Origin: Trichaptum fuscoviolaceum
Lineage: Eukaryota; Basidiomycota; Agaricomycetes; Hymenochaetales; Trichaptaceae
DNA length: 64,000 nucleotides
Reading direction: 5' to 3'
NCBI GenBank assembly: GCA_910574455.1
Contig: CAJSYZ010000009.1
Location: forward strand, 2,559,040-2,623,039
Shown here: positions 11,283 to 23,400 of the stretch, piece after piece
How the letters are laid out: the number at the start of each line of letters is the position of its first letter
Position numbering within the stretch: position 1 is the first letter of the stretch
Program-made: the position numbers and the translations under genes
The notes under the pieces: generated by a model
The model's database searches: none
Seen by the model: the letters and a program-made list of their open reading frames with translations, nothing else
Told to the model about the DNA's origin: nothing

Positions 11283-14200
11283 GTGGGTCGCGGCGTGCGG
11301 TCGTTCCGCCAAAGACCCCAAACCGGTTCTCGCTGCTAGATGATGATGTTTCTGATCCCTCAGTGTATAGTACTTCGCTAATACACAAGAGCTTGCGTCG
11401 ATTCATTCATATACCAGTGAGAATTAGTGACGGCCAAAAAGTTTTGAGCATGAGAGCCCTGCTAGATTGCGGTGCATTTTCCGTGATCGTCAATCAGAAA
11501 TTGGTCCGTAAGTTTGGACTACGGACACGGCCCCTCCCGCGGCCCATTAAGGTGTACAACGCGGACGATTCCTTGAACCAGAGTGGCCCTATCACGGACT
11601 TGGTCCGTTTGACATTAGAAATGGGCGGACATAAGGAGGAAGTTGACGCGACCGTGGCAAACATTGGAGACTACCCGTTGATCATTGGGATTGACTGGTT
11701 GCGCCAGCACAACCCTGAAATCGATTGGCAGGACGACACCATCAGTTTTACAAGGTGTCCGAAAGAGTGTAGGCCCGCGGCCGCAGAGCGCACGGTCCGC
11801 GCAAGACAGGATTTGCCGCATGCAGTCCGTAAGTTACGGGCCGCACGCTGTAAGAACAGCCGCCAGATGCGCGCACGGCCACGGCCTCACGCACGGGTGT
11901 GCGTGGCGGAAGTCAGTGATGATACGGACGAGGCCGAGGAGGAGACGGACAATCTAGCAAAAGTTCCGCCGGGTTTTCGCCACTCAGAGAAGTACATGGA
12001 CATCTACCATGACACGGAACAGTTCTTTGTGGCGGACGACCCAGATTTCGTGCACAAAATCGCGGCCTCCTACACCTGGTCCCAAGCGATTGCGGAGAAG
12101 ACGGCCGTGAAGGAAGGTGACAAGTCCTTCGAGGAAATGGTTCCCCCACAGTACCGTGAGTTTGCAAAGGTGTTCTCGAAGTCTGAGGCCGAGAGGTTAC
12201 CGGAACGCAAGCCATACGACCATGCCATTGATCTTGAGTCCGGTGCCACCCCCTCATACAGTAAAATCTATCCTATGGCGCCCGCGGAACGTGCGGCCTT
12301 GAAGGACTTCATTGAGGACAACCTACGGAAGGGCTACATCCGTCCGTCGAAGTCCCCCGCGGCCGCCCCAGTGTTCTTCATCAAGAAAAAGGATGGCTCA
12401 CTACGGATGGTAGTGGACTATCGCAAGCTGAATGCAATGACCGTCAAAAATCGCTATCCGCTTCCGTTGACTACGGAACTCATCGATTCCTTGAAGAAGG
12501 CCCGTGTCTTCACCAAGCTCGACTTGCGGGCCGGATACAACAACATTCGCATCAAGGAAGGTGATGAGTGGAAGGCCGCGTTTCGGACCCAAGAAGGACA
12601 CTTCGAACCTACGGTCATGACCTTCGGACTTACCAACGCGCCCGCCACATTCCAGCGGATGATGAATGAGATATTCAAGGACATGCTTGATGTCATTGTA
12701 ATTGTCTACCTCGACGACATCTGTGTCTTCTCGGAGAACGACGCGGACCATGAGGAACATGTGAAGGAGGTCCTTCGAAGGCTCGAGAAGTATGATCTCT
12801 TCTGTAAGCCCGAGAAGTGCGAGTTCCACAAGGACTCAATTGAGTACCTGGGCATGATCATTGGGTCCGGTACAATTTCCATGGACCCGAAGAAGGTCGA
12901 GGCCGTGGCGGACTGGCCCACACCTACAAAGGTGAAGGACATCCAGGCCTTCCTTGGATTTGCCAACTTCTACCGTCGGTTCATCAAGGACTTCTCGAAG
13001 CTCGCGGGTCCCATGACGGAACTACTGCGCAAGGACGCCCAGTGGCGTTGGACGGTCCGTCAGCAAGAGTCCTTCGACGGACTGAAGAAGAAGTTCACGG
13101 AATCGCCAGTGTTAGCAATGCCAGACCTTGAAAAGCCCTTCATTGTGGAGTGCGACGCCTCGGACTTTGCGACGGGCGCGGTCCTTTCACAGATTGGACC
13201 GGACGGTGACATTCACCCTATTGCCTACTACTCGAAGTCCTTGGGAGATGCAGAACGGAACTATGAGATTCACGACAAGGAACTGTTGGCCATTGTCCGT
13301 GCCTTGGACGAGTGGCGACACTACTTGGAAGGAAGTCCGCACAAAATTGACATTGTCTCGGACCATAAAAATTTGCTGTTCTTCGCGGAAGCGCGCAACC
13401 TCACGCGTCGCCAGGCCCGTTGGAGCTTGTTCTTGAGTCGATTTGACTTCCTGATCCGTCACCGCCCCGGACGCCTTGGCGGTAAGCCAGACGCGCTGTC
13501 CAGGCGCGAGGACTTGCGCCCTGACGGACCTGACAATGCGAACAAGGTCCTATTGGACACCAACCGCTTCTACACCTTGGCGATGCGCCGCGGAATGGTC
13601 CGCACGGACGGTGACACGGACCTGTTGCGAAGGATAAGGGAGTCCGAGAGCTTTGATGAAGAATTGATTGAGGCAATTGAGAAGTTGAAGGACGGGGCCC
13701 CGCGCGCGTTGGCCAATGACCTGGAGGAATGGAACACGGAGGACGGGCTGCTGTTGTATTGTGGCAAGGTCTATGTGCCGAAGGACGAGGAAGTCCGTCG
13801 AGACATTGTAAAACTGCATCATGATTCACTTCCAGTTGGACACCCAGGCCGTTGGAAGACATATGAGCTGGTGAGCCGCAATTATTGGTGGCCCGGCATG
13901 TCGTCCTTTGTTGAGCGCTATGTGTCGGGTTGCGACACATGCGTACGGACGAAGAACATCCCCCAACGGCCGGTGGGTCCGCTACAGCCTAATGAAGTGC
14001 CCAATGGTCCGTGGCAGACAATTTCTTGCGATTTCATCACGCAGTTACCGCAGTCGGGCGAGTATGATGCTATTTTTGTTGTGGTGGACCGTCTAACAAA
14101 GCAGGCCCACTTTATTCCTACCACATCGGACATTGACTCTGCTAGGACCGCGGACTTGTTTGTGTCCGAGGTCTGGAAACATCATGGCACCCCACGGAAG

Positions 14201-15079
14201 GTTATCTCGGACCGTGGCACACAGTTTGTTTCGCGCTTCATGAAGGCCGTGCTGCACAGACTAGGTATTGAAGGCGCCACCTCAACATCCTTCCACCCGC
14301 AGACAGACGGACAGACAGAACGCGTGAACCAGGAGTTGGAACAGTACCTGCGCGCGTTCACGGACACACGGCAAGAGAACTGGGCGGACCTACTACCCAT
14401 GGCCGAGTTTGCACACAACACACGGGCGCACTCGGCTACCAGGATGTCTCCGTTTGCGCTGTTGTACGGATATGACCCCGAGTTTACCATTGTCCCGTCC
14501 GCCGGACTATCAACCGTACCGGCCGCGGACGAGCGTCTAGACACACTTCAAAGGGCTCAGGAGGATGCCCGTGCAGCACTGGAAGTAGCCGCGGAACGTA
14601 TGAAGCAGTACTATGACCAGGGCCGCGCGGACGCACCAGACATACGGCCAGGAGACAAAGTGTGGCTTGATGCACGGAACATTGCGTTACCAGGGACACG
14701 CAAGCTCAACCCGCGTCGATTAGGACCTTACGAGGTCCTACGGAAGATAGGGCCATTAAACTACGAGCTTAAGCTGCCGGCGTCCTTACGGATTCATCCT
14801 GTGTTCCATGTCTCGCTCTTGACAAAATATGTACCGGACACTATTCCGGGCCGCGTCCAAACACCCCCGGACCCAGTTGCAGTTGACGGTGACATAGAGT
14901 ATGAAGTCGCAGAAGTCCTAAACTCACGTAGGACGGGCCGCTGGCGCAAACTCGAATACCTTGTCCGTTGGAAAGGCTACGGACCCGAGGAAGATGCTTG
15001 GGTGCCCGCCACGGACATGGAACATGCGCCGGCCGTGATTCGCAAGTTCTACCGCCGCTACCCAGACGCGATACGTTGA
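11279..15079 (+). CDS. pol: E1 Pol polyprotein (protease-RT-RNase H-integrase-chromodomain)
   Basis: An uninterrupted frame of 1266 codons in -1 relative to gag, with no ATG at the junction, so probably made as a Gag-Pol fusion. Retropepsin-like region with LLDCGAFS (about residue 63), where Cys stands in place of the usual Ser/Thr. Reverse transcriptase follows with FFIKKKDGSLRMVVDYR and catalytic YLDD (about 477), then RNase H with VECDASDFATGA (about 623). The integrase HHCC finger lies at about 846-885, and its D-D-E residues lie in VVVD, ISDRG and TERVNQE (about 937, 978, 1014). A chromodomain fills about 1206-1260 (EYLVRWKGYGPEEDAW). All catalytic motifs except the protease triad look normal. 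Confidence 0.95.
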   Translation: MSGSRRAVVPPKTPNRFSLLDDDVSDPSVYSTSLIHKSLRRFIHIPVRISDGQKVLSMRALLDCGAFSVIVNQKLVRKFGLRTRPLPRPIKVYNADDSLNQSGPITDLVRLTLEMGGHKEEVDATVANIGDYPLIIGIDWLRQHNPEIDWQDDTISFTRCPKECRPAAAERTVRARQDLPHAVRKLRAARCKNSRQMRARPRPHARVCVAEVSDDTDEAEEETDNLAKVPPGFRHSEKYMDIYHDTEQFFVADDPDFVHKIAASYTWSQAIAEKTAVKEGDKSFEEMVPPQYREFAKVFSKSEAERLPERKPYDHAIDLESGATPSYSKIYPMAPAERAALKDFIEDNLRKGYIRPSKSPAAAPVFFIKKKDGSLRMVVDYRKLNAMTVKNRYPLPLTTELIDSLKKARVFTKLDLRAGYNNIRIKEGDEWKAAFRTQEGHFEPTVMTFGLTNAPATFQRMMNEIFKDMLDVIVIVYLDDICVFSENDADHEEHVKEVLRRLEKYDLFCKPEKCEFHKDSIEYLGMIIGSGTISMDPKKVEAVADWPTPTKVKDIQAFLGFANFYRRFIKDFSKLAGPMTELLRKDAQWRWTVRQQESFDGLKKKFTESPVLAMPDLEKPFIVECDASDFATGAVLSQIGPDGDIHPIAYYSKSLGDAERNYEIHDKELLAIVRALDEWRHYLEGSPHKIDIVSDHKNLLFFAEARNLTRRQARWSLFLSRFDFLIRHRPGRLGGKPDALSRREDLRPDGPDNANKVLLDTNRFYTLAMRRGMVRTDGDTDLLRRIRESESFDEELIEAIEKLKDGAPRALANDLEEWNTEDGLLLYCGKVYVPKDEEVRRDIVKLHHDSLPVGHPGRWKTYELVSRNYWWPGMSSFVERYVSGCDTCVRTKNIPQRPVGPLQPNEVPNGPWQTISCDFITQLPQSGEYDAIFVVVDRLTKQAHFIPTTSDIDSARTADLFVSEVWKHHGTPRKVISDRGTQFVSRFMKAVLHRLGIEGATSTSFHPQTDGQTERVNQELEQYLRAFTDTRQENWADLLPMAEFAHNTRAHSATRMSPFALLYGYDPEFTIVPSAGLSTVPAADERLDTLQRAQEDARAALEVAAERMKQYYDQGRADAPDIRPGDKVWLDARNIALPGTRKLNPRRLGPYEVLRKIGPLNYELKLPASLRIHPVFHVSLLTKYVPDTIPGRVQTPPDPVAVDGDIEYEVAEVLNSRRTGRWRKLEYLVRWKGYGPEEDAWVPATDMEHAPAVIRKFYRRYPDAIR

Positions 15080-15110
15080 CGACGGACCCACGCTCTTTAG
15101 GAGCGCCTTT

Positions 15111-15122
15111 GGAGGGGGGTAA
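15111..15122 (+). promoter_or_regulatory. Polypurine tract of E1
   Basis: GGAGGGGGGTAA sits directly upstream of the 3' LTR, the position of the plus-strand primer in reverse transcription. E2 has the same tract before its 3' LTR. Confidence 0.8.
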
Positions 15123-15737
15123 TGTCAGGAATCCACCCGGGGTATTTAATTTCTTTTTATTTTTCTTTATTTTTGCGGAAGGGTCCGTGAGGGTCACGGC
15201 CCCTTGCCGCCGGATTCCTGACATGTCCGTGAGCAGCACGGACTTGCAAGGACACTGATTCATTTCCTTCTTATTTTCAATCTAGGATAGTTGCATGTAT
15301 GTCGCAGGACGTACGGACAAGCGTCCTGCAGACAATCCTTTCTTTTTCTTTCGTCCTACGGACTCGTACGGCCGTACGGACGTCCACGGACCTTTGTACG
15401 GACTTTCTCACGGACTTACTAGCATTGCGTGCGGACTACCATCGGACCCTCGCGGACCAAGGTCCTTAAGGGTCCGTAAGGGTTCAGTGGCTTGCTACTG
15501 TACAGTTTTTATTTCAGCTTGTTAAAACCATTCTAGCACCTGCGAAGCACTCCACTTTTGGCCTCTTGTAAAGTGCTTCTCAGGTGATGTGTTTATCTTT
15601 AGCTCTGATGTGTAGAATAGCTTAATTGACTTGTAAAGTGCTTCTCAGAGTGAGAACCACCGCTCAAAGCGTCCGTGAAAGTCGTCCGTGTCTGATTCGG
15701 GGTCTCGAGTCCGAAGGAACCACTCTAGGTCGTAACA
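15123..15737 (+). repeat. 3' LTR of E1
   Basis: 615 bp, matching the 5' LTR apart from A at 15330. Followed by the ACTAC target duplication. Confidence 0.95.
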
Positions 15738-16349
15738 ACTACTATAGCAGTATTACTCGAACATGGTGGTAGTTCGGTACCGGAGCCTGAGGAGGGTCAG
15801 AGTCCACTGCCACTGGCAGTGGCAGCCTGAGCTTCAACTTGAACAATGGCAATGCATCATGATCCGACTTGGAGGCTGAGTCATATGACTCCGCAACTTG
15901 AACTTTCCGTGTCCCCTTCAAGTTTAACTTCCAACGTTGTTACGCATACAATGATTCAAGACCATGATTATACAGCCTGAAGTTCAAGTGGCTTCATCTT
16001 GAAGTAATAAGCAATAATTCCCCATAAACTTCAAATCAGGGCCCATCCGCCGAGGGAAGACGATCCTCCAACTGTCCGAGTCCAAGTCGCGAATCATGTC
16101 ACTAGAACAAGTACAAGTTCAAGTTATCACTGGCTACTAGCTAGCAGTATACTTCAAGTTCACGGATGGAAACCACACTTGCAATATCATTCCCATTTCC
16201 TCAAGTCATACATGTACTACCACATAAAGCGCACGCCAAAGGCCATCAAACACAGAGCAGGAAACAAACGTACGAATACGCAACACCATCGCATGAGAAT
16301 AAGAAAAGAGCTCCACTAATTACTACTATAGGAGTTGAGAGGAGCATCG
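15738..16349. other. Intergenic DNA between E1 and the protease-like gene
   Basis: Non-coding sequence rich in the host motif families CTTCAAGTT/AACTTGAAG and CACTGGCAGTGG. No supported gene. It should include the 3' UTR of the minus-strand gene that ends at 16350. Confidence 0.5.
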
Positions 16350-18312
16350 TTATACTTCATTGTCCGGAAGTGCATTCATGCCTAGCTTGAATTCATTTTC
16401 ACCTAGATTAAAAGAGGTCCCAAGCTCTTCCACCGTTTGCCATAGAGCGACACCATAAGTATAACCGTCGAGTTCACTCTGATTATCCCTACCCCTCGCT
16501 TCGATGAGTCCGCAAGCTAAAATGGTACCAACTGCACGTCTGTGCTGATCAATGATTATGGCACCCGAATCCCCCGGTTCTGCGAACAAAGCATTGTTCC
16601 TATGCCCGATATTCCCTAAACCAACCGAACCCGGTGGGATCTGTAAAGCAATATGCGTAGTGTGCTCAACGTGCCCAGGGGAAAGCTGCATAGATCTGAG
16701 AACGGCAGCAACGTTGTTGACCACGCCTAACGTATGGCCAGTTTTCCAGCCCCATTTGTACACAGCTTTCTTAAGCTCCACAGCGACTTGATTGTCGATG
16801 AAAGTCCATCCATAATCATAATCTGCATCCAATTGGTGCTCCTGGACCCGGGGGAATATATTTTCTTTCGGAACATATCCCGCAATTCGGATTGGACTAA
16901 AGAAGTCCTTCCCTTTCCAGCCAAGCCTAGACAAGATTGCTTCTCGTGGTACAGACTGAGCTGCCGACGATGGAGGAAGCCTATTAATGTCGATGACGTT
17001 ATAGAAATTGTTCCAACTGAGACCTTCACCATCAGTAGAGAAAAATTTAAATTCGTTGGGGAGGCATTGGTCGTCCACCTCGATCAAGCACGAATCCGTA
17101 AGGTAGGGTGTCTCGGAGATAGTCAAGTTACCCATTCTTCGAGGGGGAGCATTGGCCACTTTCCCAATACGATTATTAATCCACAAATGTGGCGATGACG
17201 TCTTATCAAGCCAAGATTGCTCAATGAATTGACACTTGTTTACCATATCCGCGAAAGCTTGTTGTTCAGCAGACGGCGGAAGATCAGGTGCCAGTGACTG
17301 AGTAAACGCTGCCGCTTCTAACTCATCGTGAAGCGCGCCAATCATTGGCACATGGGCGGCTAGAGCCTCGCGAGAGAAGAGATAAATTGGGCAATTGTCG
17401 TTTGGGTCGCGCGGCTTATGTCTTGTATCTGCATATGGATCGTAGTCTCCGAATTTCGCAGGAACGTTGCCATGGCAAGTACCGAGGATGAACACCTTGA
17501 ACTTCGTGTCATCGAGCTTTTGTAGGATAAAGAGCGACCCCGTTGAGAAGCCACCCTCCATGTTGCCAAGGCAAGTTCCTGTGACCATGGAGAAAGACGG
17601 TGTCATACGACTGATTGGCTTGTTGGCAGCTGCCACTGGCCTGCCTGGGAAATCCATCATGCGATCCCACAGGCAGAAATAATTATCGGCTCCCGCAGGT
17701 GCGGTGAACAGTATCTCTGTTGGGTAGGCGTAGGGTTCTGCCCCGTGAGCGCTAGCGACAAGGGGCCTGGTGCTGTTACCGTCATTATGCTCAGTGACAT
17801 CCCCCGCACCTCCATTGTTCGTCGGAGCAGTGCGACGATCGGAACGTCTGGGAAGGTTGGTGAGTTCCGGATGAAAACTGAAGCCAGTGTGAACGGGAGC
17901 GGTATTGCCAACGCCAGTCTCAGCATGACCGCTAGCCAGAGTATTTGAGTCGCCGGTGCCAGTGCGCACAACAGGTGGAACACTGACAGAAGCTTTGCCC
18001 TGGCCTGAGGCGCTAATGATTTTTCGCTCCCTGAGCTCGACCTCAACGTCGAAGATGCGCATTTCAAAGAGGAACTCTTTAACGCGTTCCGCGATGCGGC
18101 ACGCATCTTCAGTGCGAAGTGACGGGTCGTTGACTCCAATCAAAACAAAAACAGGGCACACCCGACTATCTTCGTAGGCAACACGGTTGGCTTCCAGACT
18201 GTTCCACCGCAAATTCTCGGAATCGAGATACTTCATGATCTTCTTGAGCAGCTGCGGCCATACATGGGCAATCCGGTGATTTCCAACAATGCCCACATAT
18301 TTACGGAGTTTG

Positions 18313-19128
18313 TGTCGAGATCCCGGGCTCCTCTTCTCATTTCCCGCACTTTCCCGCCAAGGATCCCGACATGAGCAGACAAACCCGCGGGGAGAATCCC
18401 GCCATTGGATTCCCCGCGCGAAACCTCATTCCCGAATCGCACGATCCCATGCTCACGTGACTTATCCCGCACCACCGTCCCGGCAACCATGCACGCATAC
18501 ACACACTCATTTACGACGACCCGCCACGGCACACGTACATTCACTTATCAACATACGCTCATTAATCCGTTAGTACCTCAAGGGACGACCTGCAACAGTC
18601 TGGCATACCTAGTCTGGCTAGTCGCGGCCCCGGACCGGACGCTGACGTCCACGGACAGGCCGTAGCCATCTGGAGAGACGGGATAGACATGCCTAGCAGC
18701 GCGGTCGTAGCATGTATCGTTTGTAGTAGATAGGTGCGCATTGCGCAAGGACACTTAGCGTAGATTAACTATACAGTCTTTACGAAGTAGATAAATAGCT
18801 GTAGGCATCGTAAGGAGCACCCCACTTTTGACCTCTTGTGGAGTGCTTCCTTAGGTGCGATCTCTCTCTTTTCTCCTGTGTAGTTAGTTGCGCAATACTT
18901 ACTTGTGGAGTGCTTCCTTAGGGATCCGCTTACTTGACGTTCAAAGCAGTGAAGAGTCCTAGCTGGCCTTGAGAATCCCGCGACGCGCCTGGATAGAATC
19001 CCGCGCGTTTCCCGCCTGAATTCCCACGCTCGTTCCCAGTCGCGAATCCAGATTCCCGAACGCGGGTTCTTGTCGCGAATTCCAGTTTCCCGAACTGTTT
19101 CCCGCTACAATTCCCGACGGTCGTAACA
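18313..19128 (+). repeat. 5' LTR of E2
   Basis: Begins TGTCGAGATCCC and ends GTCGTAACA, 816 bp. An ATAAATAG word about 32 nt upstream of the predicted transcript start (18824) is a good TATA candidate. Contains two copies of CTTGTGGAGTGCTTCCTTAGG, the counterpart of the repeated R-U5 word in E1. Confidence 0.95.
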
Positions 19129-19130
19129 TT

Positions 19131-19141
19131 AGGTCAAAAGT
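19131..19141 (+). promoter_or_regulatory. Self-complementary primer-binding site of E2
   Basis: AGGTCAAAAGT, 2 nt after the LTR, is the exact complement of ACTTTTGACCT at 18824-18834. Relative to E1 both partners carry a change at the same pair (C to T in the PBS, G to A in the LTR), so pairing is kept. This is strong support for the self-priming model. Confidence 0.85.
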
Positions 19142-19217
19142 CCTGGCTCACCGCCGCTCGGACTCGACACCCTCACGCTCTTTACTTCTACCCCCGCACC
19201 CGTACCGCCGACCAGCG

Positions 19218-20426
19218 ATGTCATCCCACCAGGAATGGGGAGGACTCGCAGATACCTTCGCTTTCCCGTCCCCGAGCTCCTCGATGGAGGAAGACAAACT
19301 CCAGCCCATCCTTGATCGCCTCGACACCCTCGAAAAACGCTACTCCAAGTTAGTCAACGAACACAATCAGGTTCAGAACACTGTCGCCCAGCTCAAGCAC
19401 GCCAACCAGGCGTTAGAAGCCCAAATCGCGAGCCAGCCCGCCTCCCCGTCTGGGGGTGGAGCAGGGCTCAAGATGAAGCTTCCCGACACCTTCGAAGGCG
19501 AACGAGCCAAGCTGGAAAACTGGATTCACCAGATTAAGCTCTACCTGTTCGGACAACATCCGGGGCTGGACGAAACCCGCAAGGTCGCATTCGCCCTGAT
19601 GCTACTGCGGGGACCGGCGCAAGACTGGGCACGACCCATTCTAGATCGACTCCAGGACATCCCGACACCGCCAGAAGCCGCCAGCCTGGAGGCCCTGTTC
19701 GCCGCCCTTCGCGCCTCTTACGGAGAAATCGATGCAGACAAAGCCGCAGCCGACAAGCTGATGCGCCTACGCCAGACAGGAACGGTCGCAGAGTTTGCGT
19801 CGCAATTCCGTGCCCTCCAAGCCCTCACCGGGTGGCCCAAGGACGCGACGACGGATGTCATCTACCTCGACATGTTCCGGAAGGGACTCAAAGACCAGGT
19901 TCGCCAGCACATCGCCAGCACAGAGGCGAAGGATATGAAATTCGATGCCTACGTCAACTGGGTTTCCGAGACGGACGAGAAGCTAAGGCTCGCACACGCC
20001 TATGGACCAGTATCGAAGCCAGCGGCTACGCCCCGAAGCAATCCCGGCACCACTAGTTCAGCTCCGCATACGATCCCGACTGCGGGCGCAAGCTCGACGA
20101 AGGATCCCAACGCGATGGAGATTGACAGGGTGCGCCGGGAGCGCAGGAGTAAGGGACTATGCTACTACTGCGGAGAGAAAGACCATCTGGTGAGCGATTG
20201 CCCAACGCGACCGCCAACCCGAAACCTAAAGGCGACGAAATCCACGTCCCCGTCGAGCCCCTCGCCCCCCGCGCTCCAGTCATTCGAAGAAACGCTCAAA
20301 CGTATGGCGGAACAGTACGTCCAGAATGTGCAGCAGTCCGTGCTACAGAACGCATTCGCCGCCATGACGCCCGCCGCCAAGAACGTTCACAATCCCGAAG
20401 CCCCGCCCCCAGCGGATTTTCAGTAG
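19218..20426 (+). CDS. gag: E2 Gag
   Basis: A 402-residue intact frame starting MSSHQEWGGLADTFAF. A coiled-coil-like segment lies at about residues 26-75 (LDTLEKRYSKLVNEH..). A Gag domain follows with LLRGPAQDWARPILDRL, then a CCHC knuckle CYYCGEKDHLVSDC, then a Ser/Pro-rich tail. It forms the virus-like particle and binds element RNA. The gag end reads GAT TTT CAG TAG and lacks the GGGTTTT heptamer of E1 and E3, so frameshifting to pol, which is in the -1 frame, may be weaker here or use another site. Confidence 0.9.
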   Translation: MSSHQEWGGLADTFAFPSPSSSMEEDKLQPILDRLDTLEKRYSKLVNEHNQVQNTVAQLKHANQALEAQIASQPASPSGGGAGLKMKLPDTFEGERAKLENWIHQIKLYLFGQHPGLDETRKVAFALMLLRGPAQDWARPILDRLQDIPTPPEAASLEALFAALRASYGEIDADKAAADKLMRLRQTGTVAEFASQFRALQALTGWPKDATTDVIYLDMFRKGLKDQVRQHIASTEAKDMKFDAYVNWVSETDEKLRLAHAYGPVSKPAATPRSNPGTTSSAPHTIPTAGASSTKDPNAMEIDRVRRERRSKGLCYYCGEKDHLVSDCPTRPPTRNLKATKSTSPSSPSPPALQSFEETLKRMAEQYVQNVQQSVLQNAFAAMTPAAKNVHNPEAPPPADFQ

Positions 20427-23400
20427 GGTCGTATTGCTCAGTCGCGCCCTATACGACCCAACCGCCCTTGTGGCCGAAGAACTCTCTTAATAATGGTCCC
20501 TTGTATTTAACCATCTCTACAATAGACCGTCGTCTTAGACGACATTTGAAGTTCCCGGTACAGGTTAGCGACGGAAAGACGGATGCCTTAGCCACAGTAA
20601 TGTTAGACAGCGGTGCGTCGGGAACTTTCATAAATTCCCGCTACGTTTCGCGACACGGACTCCAGACCCGGGACTTGGTAATCCCGATACTTTTGCGAAA
20701 CGCAGACAATTCCCCGAACGCGATTGGACGCATCACCAAGGAAGTAGTCCTCAACGTCGAGATGAAGGGACACTTAGAACAGTTGACCATGGCCGTCGCG
20801 GATATTGGCGACGACGATATTATCATGGGGATCGACTGGTTGCGGCACCATAACCCAACCATTGACTGGACCAACGATGTGGTCGATCTCAACCGCTGCC
20901 CGCCCCAGTGTGACAACCAGCAACGCCTGGTCCCGCTTCCCCGCCTCGCCATAGCAGAAGAAGTCGAGACCCCCTGGGGGCCCGACAGGACCCAGGCCGA
21001 ATGGGAAGCTGTCCCACCGGGATTTCGGTACTCAGAAAAATATTGGGACCAGTACCACGACGCCGAATCCTACTTTGTCACGACGGACGACCATTTCGCG
21101 TACAAAATTGCCGCCTCGTACACCCACTCCCAGGCCATCGCTGAGAAGTCTGCGGTGAAGGAAGGCGAGAAAACCTTCGAAGAACTAGTTCCCCCCGAAT
21201 TCCGTGAGTTTGCCGACGTTTTCTCGAAAGTTGAATCCGAAAGGCTTCCACTGCGCAAGCCGTATGACCACGCCATAGATTTAGAACCAGGGAAGGTTCC
21301 CCCGTACAGCAAAATCTATCCCTTGGCCCCAGCTGAACGCGATGCCCTTCGCGAATTCGTTGACGAAAACCTGCGCAAAGGGTACATACGACCTTCGAAA
21401 TCCCCTGCAGCGGCTCCCGTCTTCTTTATCAAGAAAAAAGACGGAACCTTGCGCATGGTAGTCGATTACCGACGACTGAACGACATCACGGTCAAGAATC
21501 GATACCCGCTTCCCCTCACGATGGAACTCGTAGACGCGCTGCAAAAGGCGAAGGTTTTCACGACTCTAGATTTACGATGGGGATACCACAATGTGCGACT
21601 GAAGCAAGGCGACGAGTGGAAAGCTGCATTTCGGACTCAGGCAGGACATTTCGAACCAACGGTGATGACATTCGGGCTCACGAATGCCCCAGCGACCTTC
21701 CAGCACATGATGAACGATATCTTCAAAGACCTCATTGGAGTATACGTGATCATCTATCTTGACGACTTGCTAATCTTTTCCGAAGATGAATCACAGCACG
21801 ATGAACACGTACGGGAAGTCCTTAAACGGCTACGCGAAAACGACTTGTTCTGCAAACCCGAAAAGTGCAAATTCAAACAGACTTCCGTCGAGTATCTCGG
21901 GATGATTATTTCGCAAGGAAAGGTGGCAATGGATCCCGCCAAGGTACAGGCGGTCCTCGACTGGCCTACCCCAAAAAAGGTGAAAGACATTCAAGCCTTC
22001 CTCGGGTTCGCGAATTTCTATCGACGCTTCATTCGGGATTTCTCGCACATCGTCAAACCGCTCACGACGCTGCTGAAGAAGGACGTTCGCTGGGCCTGGA
22101 CAGAAAACCAGCAGTTCGCCTTCGACTATCTCAAGCGCATGTTCACGACCGCCCCCGTCCTGATGATGCCAGACATGTCGCGACAATTCATCGTGGAATG
22201 CGACGCCTCTGATTTCGCGACCGGCGCGGTCTTGTCCCAGGAAGGCGACGACGGGCTGATACATCCGGTCGCCTTTTTCTCGAAATCCCTCAACGATGCG
22301 GAACGCAACTACGAGATTTACGACAAGGAGCTACTCGCGATTATTAGAGCTCTTGACGAGTGGCGACATTATCTCGAAGGTGCGAGTCATAAACTCGATA
22401 TCGTGTCTGACCACAAAGAATCTGCTATATTTCTCTGAATCCCGAACGCTGACGCGACGCCAAGCCCGGTGGAGTCTGTTCCTCACTCGCTTCGACTTTA
22501 CGATTCGCCATCGCCCAGGGCGACTCGGGGGCAAACCCGACGCCATGTCACGACGCGTCGATCTTCAACCCGAAGGCGAAGACAACACGGGACGGACCCT
22601 CTTGACCCCCGAAATGTTTCGACTAAAAGCAATTCGTCGGGGAATGACACAGGTACACGGGGATCAGGCCCTCCTACGACGCATTCGTAAGTCAGATCAG
22701 TATGAAGACGAACTGGTGGACGCAATCGAGTTGGTCAAGTCCAAGGCGCCTCGAGTCCTGACCAAGGAACTTGAGGACTGGAGCACCGAGGAAGGCCTCA
22801 TCCTGTACCAGGGTAAGGTTTACGTCCCGAAAGACGAGACCATTCGCCGGGATGTGGTGAAGACTTACCACGACAGTCTCCCTGCCGGACATCCTGGACG
22901 TTGGAAAACGTTTGAGATGGTAAGCCGCAACTACTGGTGGCCCGGGATGTCTAACTTCGTAGAACGATACGTTTCGGGATGCGATACCTGCGCACGCACG
23001 AAGAACCGATCCCAACGCCCGGTAGGACTCCTGCAACCGAACGAAATCCCGCAGGGCCCCTGGCAGGCGATTTCGTGCGATTTCATCACCCAGCTCCCCC
23101 GATCTGAGGATTACGACGCAATTTTCGTGGTGGTCGACCGTCTCACCAAGCAAGCGCATTTTATCCCGACCACGTCTGACATCGATGCACCGGAAACTGC
23201 GGAACTATTCCTGCAGCACGTCTGGAAGCTGCACGGAACCCCCCGCCAGATCATATCCGACCGCGGACCACAGTTTGTCGCGCAGTTCATGAAGGCCCTC
23301 TTTTCCCGACTCGGTATCAAGGGTACCACGTCGACTGCGTATCACCCGCAGACGGATGGGCAAACCGAAAGGGTAAACCAAGAGCTGGAACAGTATTTAC

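Larger units (their letters stand above)
9307..15737 (+). mobile_element. E1: complete Ty3/Gypsy chromovirus LTR retrotransposon
   Basis: A 6431-bp element flanked by the 5-bp target duplication ACTAC (9302-9306 and 15738-15742). Order: 615-bp LTR (TG..CA), primer-binding site, gag, pol (protease, reverse transcriptase, RNase H, integrase, chromodomain), polypurine tract, 615-bp LTR. The LTRs differ at one base noticed by eye (G at 9514, A at 15330), so insertion is recent. The protease-RT-RNase H-integrase order and C-terminal chromodomain place it in the chromoviruses. Gag has a 1-nt deletion, so this copy is probably not autonomous although pol is open. Confidence 0.97.

Noticed and set aside
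11615..14699. Many antisense frames of 60-180 codons inside pol
   Set aside because: They are shadows of the GC-rich Pol frame and have no independent motifs.
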